Below, in pieces: positions 56,401 through 64,000 of a stretch of 64,000 nucleotides of DNA (its first letter is position 1; each line of letters begins with the position of its first letter). The stretch is from Pyropia haitanensis (Eukaryota; Rhodophyta; Bangiophyceae; Bangiales; Bangiaceae). The translations under genes and the position numbers were made by a program. The stretch is taken from positions 3,747,874 to 3,811,873 of the forward strand of contig SDUX01000002.1 of assembly GCA_008729055.1 (NCBI GenBank), in the 5' to 3' direction. The notes under the pieces are model-generated. The model did not search any database. It was not told the DNA's origin and saw only the letters and a list, made by a program, of their open reading frames with translations.

Positions 56401-57433
56401 TGATCGCTTTACTAAGCTCACACGGGTGGCCCCACTCAAGGACACCACTGCCTTGGACGTCTTGAGCGAGTTGCTCGACGTCTGGATAGCCAGTTATGGT
56501 ATCCCGGACTCTGTCCTTTCGGACAACGGACCGCAGTTCGCGTCCGTCCTATACCAGGGAGTCCTGAAGATGCTCGGGGTGGAAACAAACTACGCCACCC
56601 CTTACCACCCCCAGACTAATGGGCAGGTGGAGCGCTTCAATAAGACACTAGTGCGCCAGTTGCGTCACTATGTGCACGACCATGTAGTCACATGGGCGCG
56701 CTACGCGTCACTACTTGTGACAGCGTACAACTCCCAAGTGCACAGTAGCACGGGAGAGGCACCGTTTGCCTTTGTATGTCCACGGCGACTCAAGCCAGTG
56801 GCCATTGAACGCCTAACCCAGACTGAGGGTGACCCGTCGACCCAAACTCCGGGTCAAGCTAAGGCCGCCCTCCTCCATAAGTTGGAAGAGATGATGCCCC
56901 TTGTCCAGAAGACCATGGACAAGGCGCAGGCGAGGTACAAAAAGAATTTCGACATCCGAGTTCGGAGTCGACGCGACCCCCTCCGAGTTGGAGAATGGGT
57001 GTACGTGAATGCCCACGACAAACCGGGCGGGAAATTGGTCTTCAAGACTCTGGGACCATATCAAATATTGAAGACGGATGGGCGTCGGTTGACCATCGAG
57101 AGTGACGATGGCATCCGTACTATCAATGGGAATCACGCAACTCGCGCTCCCGAACCACCCGAGGGAGACCCAGCTTGGGCTCGGGCACTCAAGGCATGGC
57201 AAGTCCCAGCCTTGCCGTCAACTTCCAATAAGCCAATGGAAGCCGTGTTCGATAAATTCGTCGGACACGGGTACGATGAATCGGGGCGACTCATGCTCCG
57301 TGTCAGATGGTTTGGGTATGGGTCGGACTCCGACACATGGGAATATGTGGAGGACCTTCCAACTGAGAAGGTCCGTCGGTATTGCCACGTGGCAAAAATA
57401 CCTATGAGGCGTCGCCCAACTCAGGCGACGTAG
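53441..57433 (+). CDS. pol: Pol polyprotein of element B (protease, RT, RNase H, integrase, chromodomain)
   Basis: About 1330 codons, open from 53441. Protease: VIVDTGSPVSLI (about 53691-53726) and VLLGTDYM. Reverse transcriptase: RFCIDYRKLNERTVKDSYPLPR, FGLCNAPATF, YLDD (about 55013-55027). RNase H: VDASYDQLG and CDHRALKWIL. Integrase: a zinc-binding region ending CATC (about 56130-56260), then VDLLGPLP, LSDNGPQF and HPQTNGQVERFNKTL, giving the D,D,E catalytic set. A chromodomain-like end VRWFGYGSDSDTWEYVEDL (about 57295-57360). No internal stop. The protease keeps the standard DTG triad, unlike element A. Stop TAG at 57431-57433. Confidence 0.96.
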   Translation, partial: GKRLAAGVELTPQTSAAGQGELHPTPTHGRVKLLQRPRGVRPQGKAPSQRYDPSRIVSVLVGSNYQVAARLWLYDGYEFASRVIVDTGSPVSLIRQELLPEGVEVSQVDRSTWRMFDVNGGLLPIVGSIALSVCIGSYQTEVTFGVVPRMSVPVLLGTDYMDTHVPEVRGPEGFIRMLNGETVPILRKGATVSPKTPKARESPRKTDGSTESVHVLKGVCIPPRSRTYVQVRTSFKGNGFVFPLDKTYEKHQVQVAPGPMTCGTDQTWVVEVLNVSKTPRRIPRGMKIASISTHEGNVTAVTQQQWKAMEEKTPFPPDPKPSADSPTVHRENVPKCLHDRLDKLIQQHHKLWNGDLGLIKATEHRIVLKPGVKPVRLNPYRMGPASRELTRKQVQRMKDLGVIEPSSGEWASPIVLVPKPDGTMRFCIDYRKLNERTVKDSYPLPRMDDCLDSLGEAKFFSTLDCNAGYWQIPIRKEDRPLTAFTCHCGVYQCVRLPFGLCNAPATFQRAIDMILAGVKWQYALVYLDDIIVFSGTAEEHLSHLDNVFTLLSRAGVTLKPAKCHLFSNEVAYLGHVVRPGSISVNEKNLVALRRASYPLTQTQLRSFLGMCNVYRRFTANFAKVSAPLNRLVSPKRPKRLDPPTQEEREAFERLKELLCNPPVLAIPRLGGHYIIDVDASYDQLGCCLLQQQTTGEYLPVGYYSKGLSPAQKNYTVTELEGLGVVWAVTMLRPYIEGGRFLVRCDHRALKWILTTTACSNNRLNRWRLRLAEFDFDVEYKSGHKHAVADAMSRIPTDGYDSVPIPEEIPHVGVTTRSGSVLDPRRPEMARLLPLPKDKLVQAQESDKLCQQLKKELDSPEPTRFFLSEDGILCRRGHTQGEQQVVVPESLRKDILQREHSSPLGAHPGSTKLYQTLRKKYYWPSLVADVYGHVASCATCAQNRLMEARETSTMRLFPATEPFAAIAVDLLGPLPRTPEGYEYLLVMCDRFTKLTRVAPLKDTTALDVLSELLDVWIASYGIPDSVLSDNGPQFASVLYQGVLKMLGVETNYATPYHPQTNGQVERFNKTLVRQLRHYVHDHVVTWARYASLLVTAYNSQVHSSTGEAPFAFVCPRRLKPVAIERLTQTEGDPSTQTPGQAKAALLHKLEEMMPLVQKTMDKAQARYKKNFDIRVRSRRDPLRVGEWVYVNAHDKPGGKLVFKTLGPYQILKTDGRRLTIESDDGIRTINGNHATRAPEPPEGDPAWARALKAWQVPALPSTSNKPMEAVFDKFVGHGYDESGRLMLRVRWFGYGSDSDTWEYVEDLPTEKVRRYCHVAKIPMRRRPTQAT

Positions 57434-59165
57434 GCAGAGGTACGTCACCCCCACCCCAAAGTCGGGGAGGGGGATGACTCCCCCCACTGAGTCAAGTAGG
57501 GGGGAGGTGTCACAGTCGATACCAACAAAACAAAGTTCTTCTTGATCAAAAGGGGGGGGACACGACCCACGCCCCCGCCGACATCTTGACCAACTTGGTG
57601 ATGTAGAGCTCTGGAGGGGGGACACGACCCACGCCCCCCGTCACCACCCCTTGACCGACTTGGCGAGGGCGAGCTCCGCGGGAAGTGGGACGACTCCACC
57701 CACGACCCGCAACACCTCCCCCGACTCAAGCACAAAAAAAAAAAAAGAAGACAAAAGAAAAAAAAAAAAAATAAATAAATGGGGGGGGGGGGGAACCGAC
57801 TCAAGTCACCCCCGCCGACAGCCGCCCGACCCAGGGGAGGAAGAGAAAGCACCACCCCAAGGACAGCCGCCCGACACAGAGGCGGACAGGGACGACACAC
57901 GCCCCACCGACGAGCGCCCGACCCAGAGGAAGGGGAGGGACACACACGCCGACCGCCGGCCGCCCGACCCAAAGGCGGAGGAGGAGGACAACACCACCCC
58001 CCCACCAAGAACGGACGACACACCACCACGGCCGCCGACCGTCCGACCCACGGGAGGAAGAGGGAGGCACACGCCGACCGCCGACCGCCCGACACAGAGG
58101 CGGAGGAAGAGGGAGGCACACGCCGACCGCCGACCGCCCGACACAGAGGCGGAGGAAGAGGGAGACACCACCCCGACCGCCGGCCACCCGACACACGGGA
58201 GGAAGAGGAGGGCGCACCACCCGCCGACGGCCGCACGACGCCGCAGGAGGAAGGGAAGACCCACACCCGACCGAGGAGGGAGGGGAGCGCGCGCCCGACA
58301 CAGGGGCCGGGAAGGGCGGAGCAGCGCCCCGACCGCCACCCCGCACCCCAGACACCAAGGGGGAAAAGGGGAGAGAAAAGGGGAGAAGCGCCCCGACCGG
58401 ACGGCCCCGGGGGAAAACTCTCGCCCCGGGGGAAGCGTTACCCCGACCTGGGGTGACGCGACGGATATGGGGGCGGAGTGGCAACTCACCCCCCGCCCCC
58501 CCCCGGCACCTGAGGAGCCCGAGCCCAGTTGGCTCGGTGCCCCCCTGGAGATACTCCTCCTGCGTGTCCCTGGAAACTCCCAGGAACAGCAACAGGAGGA
58601 GGTGCCCGTTATGTGCGAGGTGTGCCGAGTGGGCACACCCCGCACCCTGCACGAGGTGTGCCGAGTGGGCACACCCCGCACCCTGCACGAGGTGTGCCGA
58701 GTGAGCACACCCCGCGCCCCGCGTGGGGCGTGCCCAGGCGGCACGCCACGCCCCGCACCCGGCGTGCCAAGGCGGCACGCCAGGCCCTCGGAGGGAGGGG
58801 GGTGATGAGTCACCACGCCCCACCCCTCGCGGGAGGTTATGTGGAAGGGGGGGGGGTGCGGGCGGACACTGCACTAGCCCCCCCCCCTGACACGGCCCAC
58901 GCGACCCGGGCCACGAGATGTGCTCGACCGCCCCGGGCGCGGGCGGGCCCGCGCGACACGCGTGTGTGGGCGTGGCGCCCCCGGCCCCTACGTGTCCCTC
59001 ACGACACTGGGCCAGATCTTTCCGTCCACCCAATGAGGTGCGAGCTTCACGAGTTGTGATTCTCGTATCCTTAGCCCCCCTACCTGGGGAGATGCAATCT
59101 CGCCACCCCCAGGGAGATCTGCAAGTGGCAGATGATTGGACGTCCGCCGGGACGGCTGGACTGTT
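57434..59165 (+). other. Long 3' non-coding region of element B with tandem repeats
   Basis: About 1.7 kb between pol and the purine tract, long for this class. It holds A-rich tracts (57735-57778), a G-run, GACCGCCGACCGCCCGACAC-type repeats (about 48-bp units, 58070-58165) and a 36-bp repeat in about three copies (58617-58720). A frame of about 380 codons is open (57651-58805), but it starts with TTG and mirrors the repeats, so coding is not supported. At 57496-57513 a purine tract followed by TGTCAC resembles an LTR junction. Confidence 0.6.
58617..58724 (+). repeat. 36-bp tandem repeat
   Basis: Three units beginning GAGGTGTGCCGAGTG at 58617, 58653 and 58689; the first two are identical and the third diverges. 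Confidence 0.85.
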
Positions 59166-59178
59166 GAGGAGGGGGAAA
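59166..59178 (+). other. Polypurine tract of element B
   Basis: GAGGAGGGGGAAA directly precedes the 3' LTR. Confidence 0.85.
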
Positions 59179-59699
59179 TGTGACAAACCCCGAATCTGGG
59201 TTTGAATATTCGGAGCAAGTGGCTCAGAATTGAGATTGGATTTCACCCGACCCATGAGTGAAATATTCCGATTTCAGCTCGAAATTCCGACTGGGACTTT
59301 CGGCACCCCATTTGCAGAGTATTGCAGTGGTTCGTATCTTGGGGATTTTTGCGCGGGAGCCAGACGGATTTCTACGCTTGCTTGCTTTGATTGTGGAGCC
59401 TTTTTATTGGGTGGTCTGAGTGTTCATTTTTTGCGTGTTTTGCGAGGGGTGTGCGCGCGCATGCGTGCACACGAGGGGTTATATGCGCGGGACAGCAAGG
59501 CGGGGAGGGCCCCCCTTGGCTGCCAAGTAAACTCCGTCTGGCTCCGACACATCTTGTTCGTGCCTTGGCGAGTCGGCCACTCGTCACACGCAAGTCGCGT
59601 GTTGGTGTTGCACGGGTTGCTTCCGGTGTTCCAAGTTGGGACCCGAGCGTGCGTGTTCCGCCCCCACAAGTTGTGGGTCGGCGTAGCCGTACTGCTACA
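59179..59699 (+). repeat. 3' LTR of element B
   Basis: 521 bp, same length as 50865-51385 and apparently identical in sequence. Confidence 0.95.
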
Positions 59700-59704
59700 T
59701 GCCG
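59700..59704 (+). repeat. Target site duplication TGCCG, right copy
   Basis: Directly follows the 3' LTR. Confidence 0.9.
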
Positions 59705-60061
59705 CACCCGGTGCGGTCAACGCCCGTCATTGTGTTTTGATGCGGCGGCTGGGTGCTACCCTCGACTTATTCCATCTGTTACTGGGCTGGGGCACATTGT
59801 TTCCGCGACGGCAACAACGTGGTCTGGGATGCGGCTCCACTGCGACGGGTGATGGCTGTCTCTGCGGTCGGTACCAGCTCCACCAACCCGTGGGTGCCTC
59901 TACTGATTTTGCTCTCTGTGGCATCCATTGGCCTGTTCACCATTGAGCACATGGGGCAGGAGGTGGCCGGAGTCGACGACGGGTGGTTGGGGCTTGAGAC
60001 GGAGGTTGGGACGGGAGTGGGCAGCAAGCGGGTATATAGCGTGTACATGGACTCATTTATT
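59705..60061. other. Short intergenic region, right flank of element B
   Basis: Plus strand open frames exist but overlap the 3' flank of the transposase; no homology seen. Confidence 0.35.
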
Positions 60062-63000
60062 CTACTGATGACCCTCTCCCGCCGCTGTGCGGCACTCGCA
60101 GCCCTGTCGTTCACAGCTGTCAATGATACGGCCATGAAAAAATGCAGGCAATGGATAGTGGCGCACGTCTTTGACACCAAGGTAGCGACGATAGTGAATG
60201 AGCAAGTTGTTGACTGCCCCAATCAGTCTCATCTGCACTACAAAGCGATCTTGCGCCAGGTAGGTGAGGTGGCTCTTCAAGGGCTTGTTCAGGGAGTGCC
60301 GGTTCTCCGCGGCCGACGTCTTGTGCATACCCGACCTCTCGGGGTAGTTGTTCGCGTCGAAGATAGGCGAGCACTTGTGGGGGGGGGCATGGAACCGGTC
60401 CAAAGCAAAAGATGTCTGCGACACCCGCACAAGCCAGGGCAGGCGCCTCGTCGCGCTGCGCGACCACTGACAGGCTGTGTCGAAGTAAACAGTCCTCGGC
60501 AGCCTGGCAAAGCGCGACGCCAGAGTGGAGACGATGCCGGCAGGGCTCTCGGCAGACTCGAGAACCTCAAAACCGATGAGGATGCCACACGAGCACACGT
60601 AAGACACGACACCTGGCGTGAACGTCCAGTGCGTGAGGAAGGCGTGTCGACAGTCGTCATCGCCGAGGCCTCCGTGAAGCATGTCCGCCCGCTTGCGCTT
60701 GGCCCCCACTTTGCCGCCAGCCTTGGCACCCACCTTCGCGCGTGTCCGGGCCCCCGCCTTGGCGCTTACCTCTGCTTGCTCCTTGCTGGCGCGCCTCGCC
60801 TCGGCGGCAACGGCGTCAGTGCCATGCGGTCTCACCTGGTTGAGCGACGGGAACACAACCCCAGAGCGCACTTCCTCTGCTTGGGCGGCTGCGCGACCAA
60901 TGGAGCCAGCCACAGCCTTCAAACCTGACGGCAATCGCGGCGGCCCGGGCTGCACCTGTCGCCAGCGCTGGAACTTTTCCGCATCAGTATCAGTCCATTG
61001 CGCCTCAAAGCGCAGCGCGTCCATGTCCATCTTGGACCGCCACAGATTCTCCATGTGCTGGTCCGTGTAGAGCGCAAACATGAGCAGTTCACCGAAAGCA
61101 CGACACAACTCCGGGTCGTTCTCCATGTCGTTGGCGAGAAGGTCCAGCGCGGGCCACACTACGTGCAGTTTGTGGACGCACGTGCTCAGCCGCATCCACT
61201 CGCTCTTGCTCTTGCCAAGGACCAGAGCCATTGCCAGCTGCTTGATGTCATTCACGGCACAGCCAACAAACACGCCAATAACGGGCTCGGCAACAAACGT
61301 GGAAAAGAAGTCGTAGATGATGGACCACCGCTCCCGCTTCACAACCGCCAGAAGTTCCTTGCCGCCAATGGCGCTCGGTATGGTGTCGCAATACTTGACG
61401 TGCGCCGTACTCGTCGTCGGCTCTTCCTCCGCTTTGGACGCTCCTTCACCGGCAGAGTCGTCATCTGCACATGGTGGGTTGGCCGCGGTGCCGTCGGTGT
61501 CACCACGCCGGGGCACGGCCGTCAGCCGGAAGAACGAGTTGAAAAAGCAGCAAGCTGCCCACGCAGCGGTCTCGGCGCGGTGACCCGCGCTGTCGTGGTC
61601 CCCGAAAGGAGGGGCTACGCCTCCGATGGAGACAAACTTGGCCATCGCCACTTGGTCCGCATTCGCAAACGTGACCCGCTCCCCAAAACCCGCCTTCAGC
61701 CGCTGTCGCACGCACTTGCGCACCTTGGCGGACGAAACCGCGCACGCATTGTCAATGGATACTGGAATCGTTGGGACGTTGGCCGTGACCCGCTCAAAAG
61801 GAAATGAAGCGTCACGGAAGATGCCGATGGTTTGGCCGTCAACGACGACGGCGAGGTATGGAGTTTCGTCCGAACAGAAGCAGAGCTCGCACTTGAACAG
61901 CCTGCTCGGGATGATGAGAGTACGGGAGTACTGGTCCGTGGCCTTCGATAGCTCTTGACGCGACTGGGCCGTGTCGTACGCAAACACGGAGCCGCTGCAG
62001 TGCAGCTGGAACGCCGACACCGCCGACGCAGCGGAGATACTGCTCTTCGTAGAGATGATCGTGAACAAGATCACGTCAAGAAAAGTTCGCGTGTACACGG
62101 TCTGCTCCGAGTAACAAAACAGTCCGAGACTGGACCCGTCAAAGTCGACCGTCTTGCCGCAGGAAGCGGCAGTGCAATTGCGCTTGAAGGTCCAGACGTG
62201 CAGCAAACCACTCAGCGTGTGCAACTCAGCAGACACCGCCGGCCCATGGGCCGTAGTTGCCTCCCCGCAAGCGATGCAGTGCGCCTCGAAACAATCGAGC
62301 TCCGCCTCATCTGCCACGGCCTCACCGCGGGCAAGCTTGTCCCATCGACGGCACGCCGCTGTCTCCGCTGCGCAAGGAAGCATGTTGCGCGCGCGCCGGA
62401 CGTGGTCCGTGTCGATAAATTCCCTCGCAAGCCCCTTCTTGCGCGCGTTGGGTGCAGCAGAACGTTGGCGTGGGGCAACTTGAAGCGCAGGCGCCGAGTT
62501 CCTGGTCCGCTCGTCCGCTAGACTGCCATCGCTGTCGCCATTCTCCTCTCCGGTTCCAGCATCGGCATCAGAGCCATCACCAAACGCACCATACCCCGCC
62601 TGCGGTGGCTTGACGGCGCAAGAGTGTACGCACATGGTGCTACGCGTGCGACAAGGGAGGTTTGCACATACAGGTCGACCACGGCGCGCTTGAACCGGTG
62701 CAGTGTACACGACTGACGAGATCCCGTTGTAGCCCACCACGTGCACGCGCTTACCGTCGCTCTCATTGATGACCATCACAGTTTCGACGTCAGTGGGCGA
62801 TGCCTTGATGTTGTCGAGCGAAGGGTGTGCACGAAGAAGCGCCGGCACAGAGGCATACCGCAGATGGTGAGCAGCACCACGCAATGCAATCTCCAAAGCA
62901 GAGGCATGAGCGCATGTAGAAGAACGGCCCGTACGGACCAAGGCAGCCACGTTCTCGTCCTTCGACTCCGTGCCGCACGAGCAGTAAAACGCGGCGCCTC

Positions 63001-63532
63001 GATCACAAGTTGCTGCCCATACCACCAAAGACTTCTGCACATCCGCGCAGTACAAGGCGCGTCCTGATGCGACAGGCCGAAGCACGCCGGGCGCTGCTTG
63101 AGCATCAAGCTCTTCGTTCAGCACGCCCATACCTTGTAGAATCGCGTCTTGCAGACGACACGCAAGCGGGGGAGCCAAAACCAGGTCGGCTCCTGCAGAC
63201 CCAGAGACGGGTCCACGCGCGCGCGGTCCATCCACAAGAGGTTGAGCTTCCGGTTGGTGGACGTCGTCATTTTCAGCATCATCTGCTCGCAGGACAGCAC
63301 CAGCGACTCGTGGCTTCCTCTTGACCTGCTTGAGCGCGTTGCTGCCGGCGGCGCGCACACCAGCTGCAGCCTTGCCAACCTTGGAGGCGGTGGACGAGTG
63401 GTGCGTAAGGGCCTCGAGCATGGACTTGGGAGGGAAAAACTCGAACGCCGTCTTGCCAAGACAGGCAAAAAAACGAGGCTGCTCATCTTCCGCTGCAGTC
63501 AGTCGGTCTTTCCCGGAACCAGCATGCCCCAT
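60062..63532 (-). CDS. KDZ/Zisupton-like transposase with SWIM-type and CxC zinc motifs
   Basis: 1156 residues from ATG 63532 (MGHAGSGKDRL); codons upstream of it lack an ATG. A SWIM-type finger lies at YCSCG...STCAHASALE (C-x-C...C-x-H; about 62985-62900). A cysteine cluster followed by a DG-x-GLF segment is at CTAASCGKTVDFDGSSLGLF (about 62185-62125), typical of cysteine clusters linked to KDZ transposases. The catalytic part shows VVVDGQTIGIF, SIDNACAV, FDTACQWS (about 60490), LDRFHAPPHKC and a conserved AAENRH (about 60300), fitting an RNase-H-fold D-D-E set. A basic nuclear-localisation-like stretch (GAKRKRAD) is at about 60690. No frame break. Terminal inverted repeats were not located. 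Its 3' end is 362 bp from element B. Confidence 0.6.
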   Translation of the reverse strand: MGHAGSGKDRLTAAEDEQPRFFACLGKTAFEFFPPKSMLEALTHHSSTASKVGKAAAGVRAAGSNALKQVKRKPRVAGAVLRADDAENDDVHQPEAQPLVDGPRARGPVSGSAGADLVLAPPLACRLQDAILQGMGVLNEELDAQAAPGVLRPVASGRALYCADVQKSLVVWAATCDRGAAFYCSCGTESKDENVAALVRTGRSSTCAHASALEIALRGAAHHLRYASVPALLRAHPSLDNIKASPTDVETVMVINESDGKRVHVVGYNGISSVVYTAPVQARRGRPVCANLPCRTRSTMCVHSCAVKPPQAGYGAFGDGSDADAGTGEENGDSDGSLADERTRNSAPALQVAPRQRSAAPNARKKGLAREFIDTDHVRRARNMLPCAAETAACRRWDKLARGEAVADEAELDCFEAHCIACGEATTAHGPAVSAELHTLSGLLHVWTFKRNCTAASCGKTVDFDGSSLGLFCYSEQTVYTRTFLDVILFTIISTKSSISAASAVSAFQLHCSGSVFAYDTAQSRQELSKATDQYSRTLIIPSRLFKCELCFCSDETPYLAVVVDGQTIGIFRDASFPFERVTANVPTIPVSIDNACAVSSAKVRKCVRQRLKAGFGERVTFANADQVAMAKFVSIGGVAPPFGDHDSAGHRAETAAWAACCFFNSFFRLTAVPRRGDTDGTAANPPCADDDSAGEGASKAEEEPTTSTAHVKYCDTIPSAIGGKELLAVVKRERWSIIYDFFSTFVAEPVIGVFVGCAVNDIKQLAMALVLGKSKSEWMRLSTCVHKLHVVWPALDLLANDMENDPELCRAFGELLMFALYTDQHMENLWRSKMDMDALRFEAQWTDTDAEKFQRWRQVQPGPPRLPSGLKAVAGSIGRAAAQAEEVRSGVVFPSLNQVRPHGTDAVAAEARRASKEQAEVSAKAGARTRAKVGAKAGGKVGAKRKRADMLHGGLGDDDCRHAFLTHWTFTPGVVSYVCSCGILIGFEVLESAESPAGIVSTLASRFARLPRTVYFDTACQWSRSATRRLPWLVRVSQTSFALDRFHAPPHKCSPIFDANNYPERSGMHKTSAAENRHSLNKPLKSHLTYLAQDRFVVQMRLIGAVNNLLIHYRRYLGVKDVRHYPLPAFFHGRIIDSCERQGCECRTAAGEGHQ

Positions 63533-64000
63533 GCTGACCGCTTCAGCAAAGTGCGTCTCATCAGCGTCTGTACAGCGTGCGTGACATAAGCCGGGGGCAA
63601 TCCCGACCACCGCGCGTTGAAGAAGCAATGGCGGGGGCTACCGCCGCCGCACGTGCGACGGCGCCCGACGCCGGGGAGAGCTGGTGGCCCACCCGCCGCA
63701 GCCGCCACCAGAACCGCCGAGAGAGAGAAGCCAAGACGCACCCGCCGCAGCAGCGAGCACGACCGGCGTCACAAAGAGGGCGGCCAACTGCCGCGTGACC
63801 ACCAGCGCCCACCACCGAGACGAGAAGAGAGCACGCCCGACGCGCTGCCAACCGTGCCCGACACCAGCAGGGAGCGACGCCGCAGCCGTCGTGCCAACAA
63901 CCCCGCCGCACATCAGGCCCACAGAGCTCACTTGCCGCACCGACGGCCGCCCCCAACGTCAGTCACACGCGGTGACGCACGCGCCGCACCTGCGACCGCG
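63533..64000. other. Window end, no supported gene
   Basis: Short open frames without recognisable motifs; probably the 5' region of the transposase gene. Confidence 0.4.

Larger units (their letters stand above)
50865..59699 (+). mobile_element. Element B: complete Ty3/Gypsy chromovirus
   Basis: 8835 bp on the plus strand: LTR 50865-51385, primer-binding site, gag 51693-53453, pol by -1 frameshift to 57433, a 1.7-kb non-coding region, purine tract, LTR 59179-59699. The 521-bp LTRs are equal in length and appear identical. The 5-bp duplication TGCCG flanks the element, so the insertion is young and the copy possibly active. Only distantly similar to element A. Confidence 0.96.

Noticed and set aside
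57651..58805. Third gene of element B (about 384 codons)
   Set aside because: Starts with TTG, consists of repeat-derived charged sequence, and is open in other frames as well.
59753..60928. 391-codon plus-strand frame with a hydrophobic segment
   Set aside because: Mostly antisense to the transposase; no homology recognised and the start is not an ATG.

Overview
This is a nuclear window from a GC-rich eukaryote with few introns. The best guess is a red alga of the Bangiales type (Porphyra/Pyropia-like). This is an inference from four things: very G/C-biased codons, Ala/Gly/Pro homopolymers, almost intronless genes, and a TrpE with a plastid-type leader. No rRNA, tRNA or CRISPR array was recognised.

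Left part (about 3.6-19.2 kb), housekeeping. It holds a secreted glycine-rich repeat protein, a DEAH-box helicase of the Prp16/DHX38 splicing family, a small protein resembling mitochondrial ATP synthase subunit f, a HEAT-INTOLERANT-4-like chromatin protein, a WD40 protein closest to WDR54, and anthranilate synthase component I. WDR54-like and TrpE are divergent across about 0.93 kb. Four of these genes change reading frame, mostly at long G or C runs, although the protein on both sides is conserved. Run-length errors in the assembly are the simplest explanation.

Middle and right part (about 19.2-64 kb), accessory and mobile DNA. It holds two large P-loop NTPase plus PD-(D/E)XK-type nuclease proteins of the RHS/Crinkler kind (one frame-broken, one intact with a C-terminal Cys/His motif), a Ulp1-type (C48) cysteine protease gene, a split ARP4 (actin-related protein) gene with a first exon about 0.8 kb upstream, a frame-broken secreted LPMO-like gene, a satellite-like block, and a KDZ/Zisupton-like transposase.

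Two complete Ty3/Gypsy chromoviruses are present. Element A (29536-36921, minus) has 871-bp LTRs and the target duplication GAGGG. It sits inside the Ulp1-like gene and separates the catalytic His/Asp from the Gln/Cys. Element B (50865-59699, plus) has 521-bp LTRs and the target duplication TGCCG. LTR pairs are the same length and look identical, so both insertions are young. Each element has a canonical -1 slippery heptamer in its gag/pol overlap (CCCAAAA in A, GGGAAAC in B). Element A also carries an extra 5' open frame with two U1/JAZ-type C2H2 zinc fingers.
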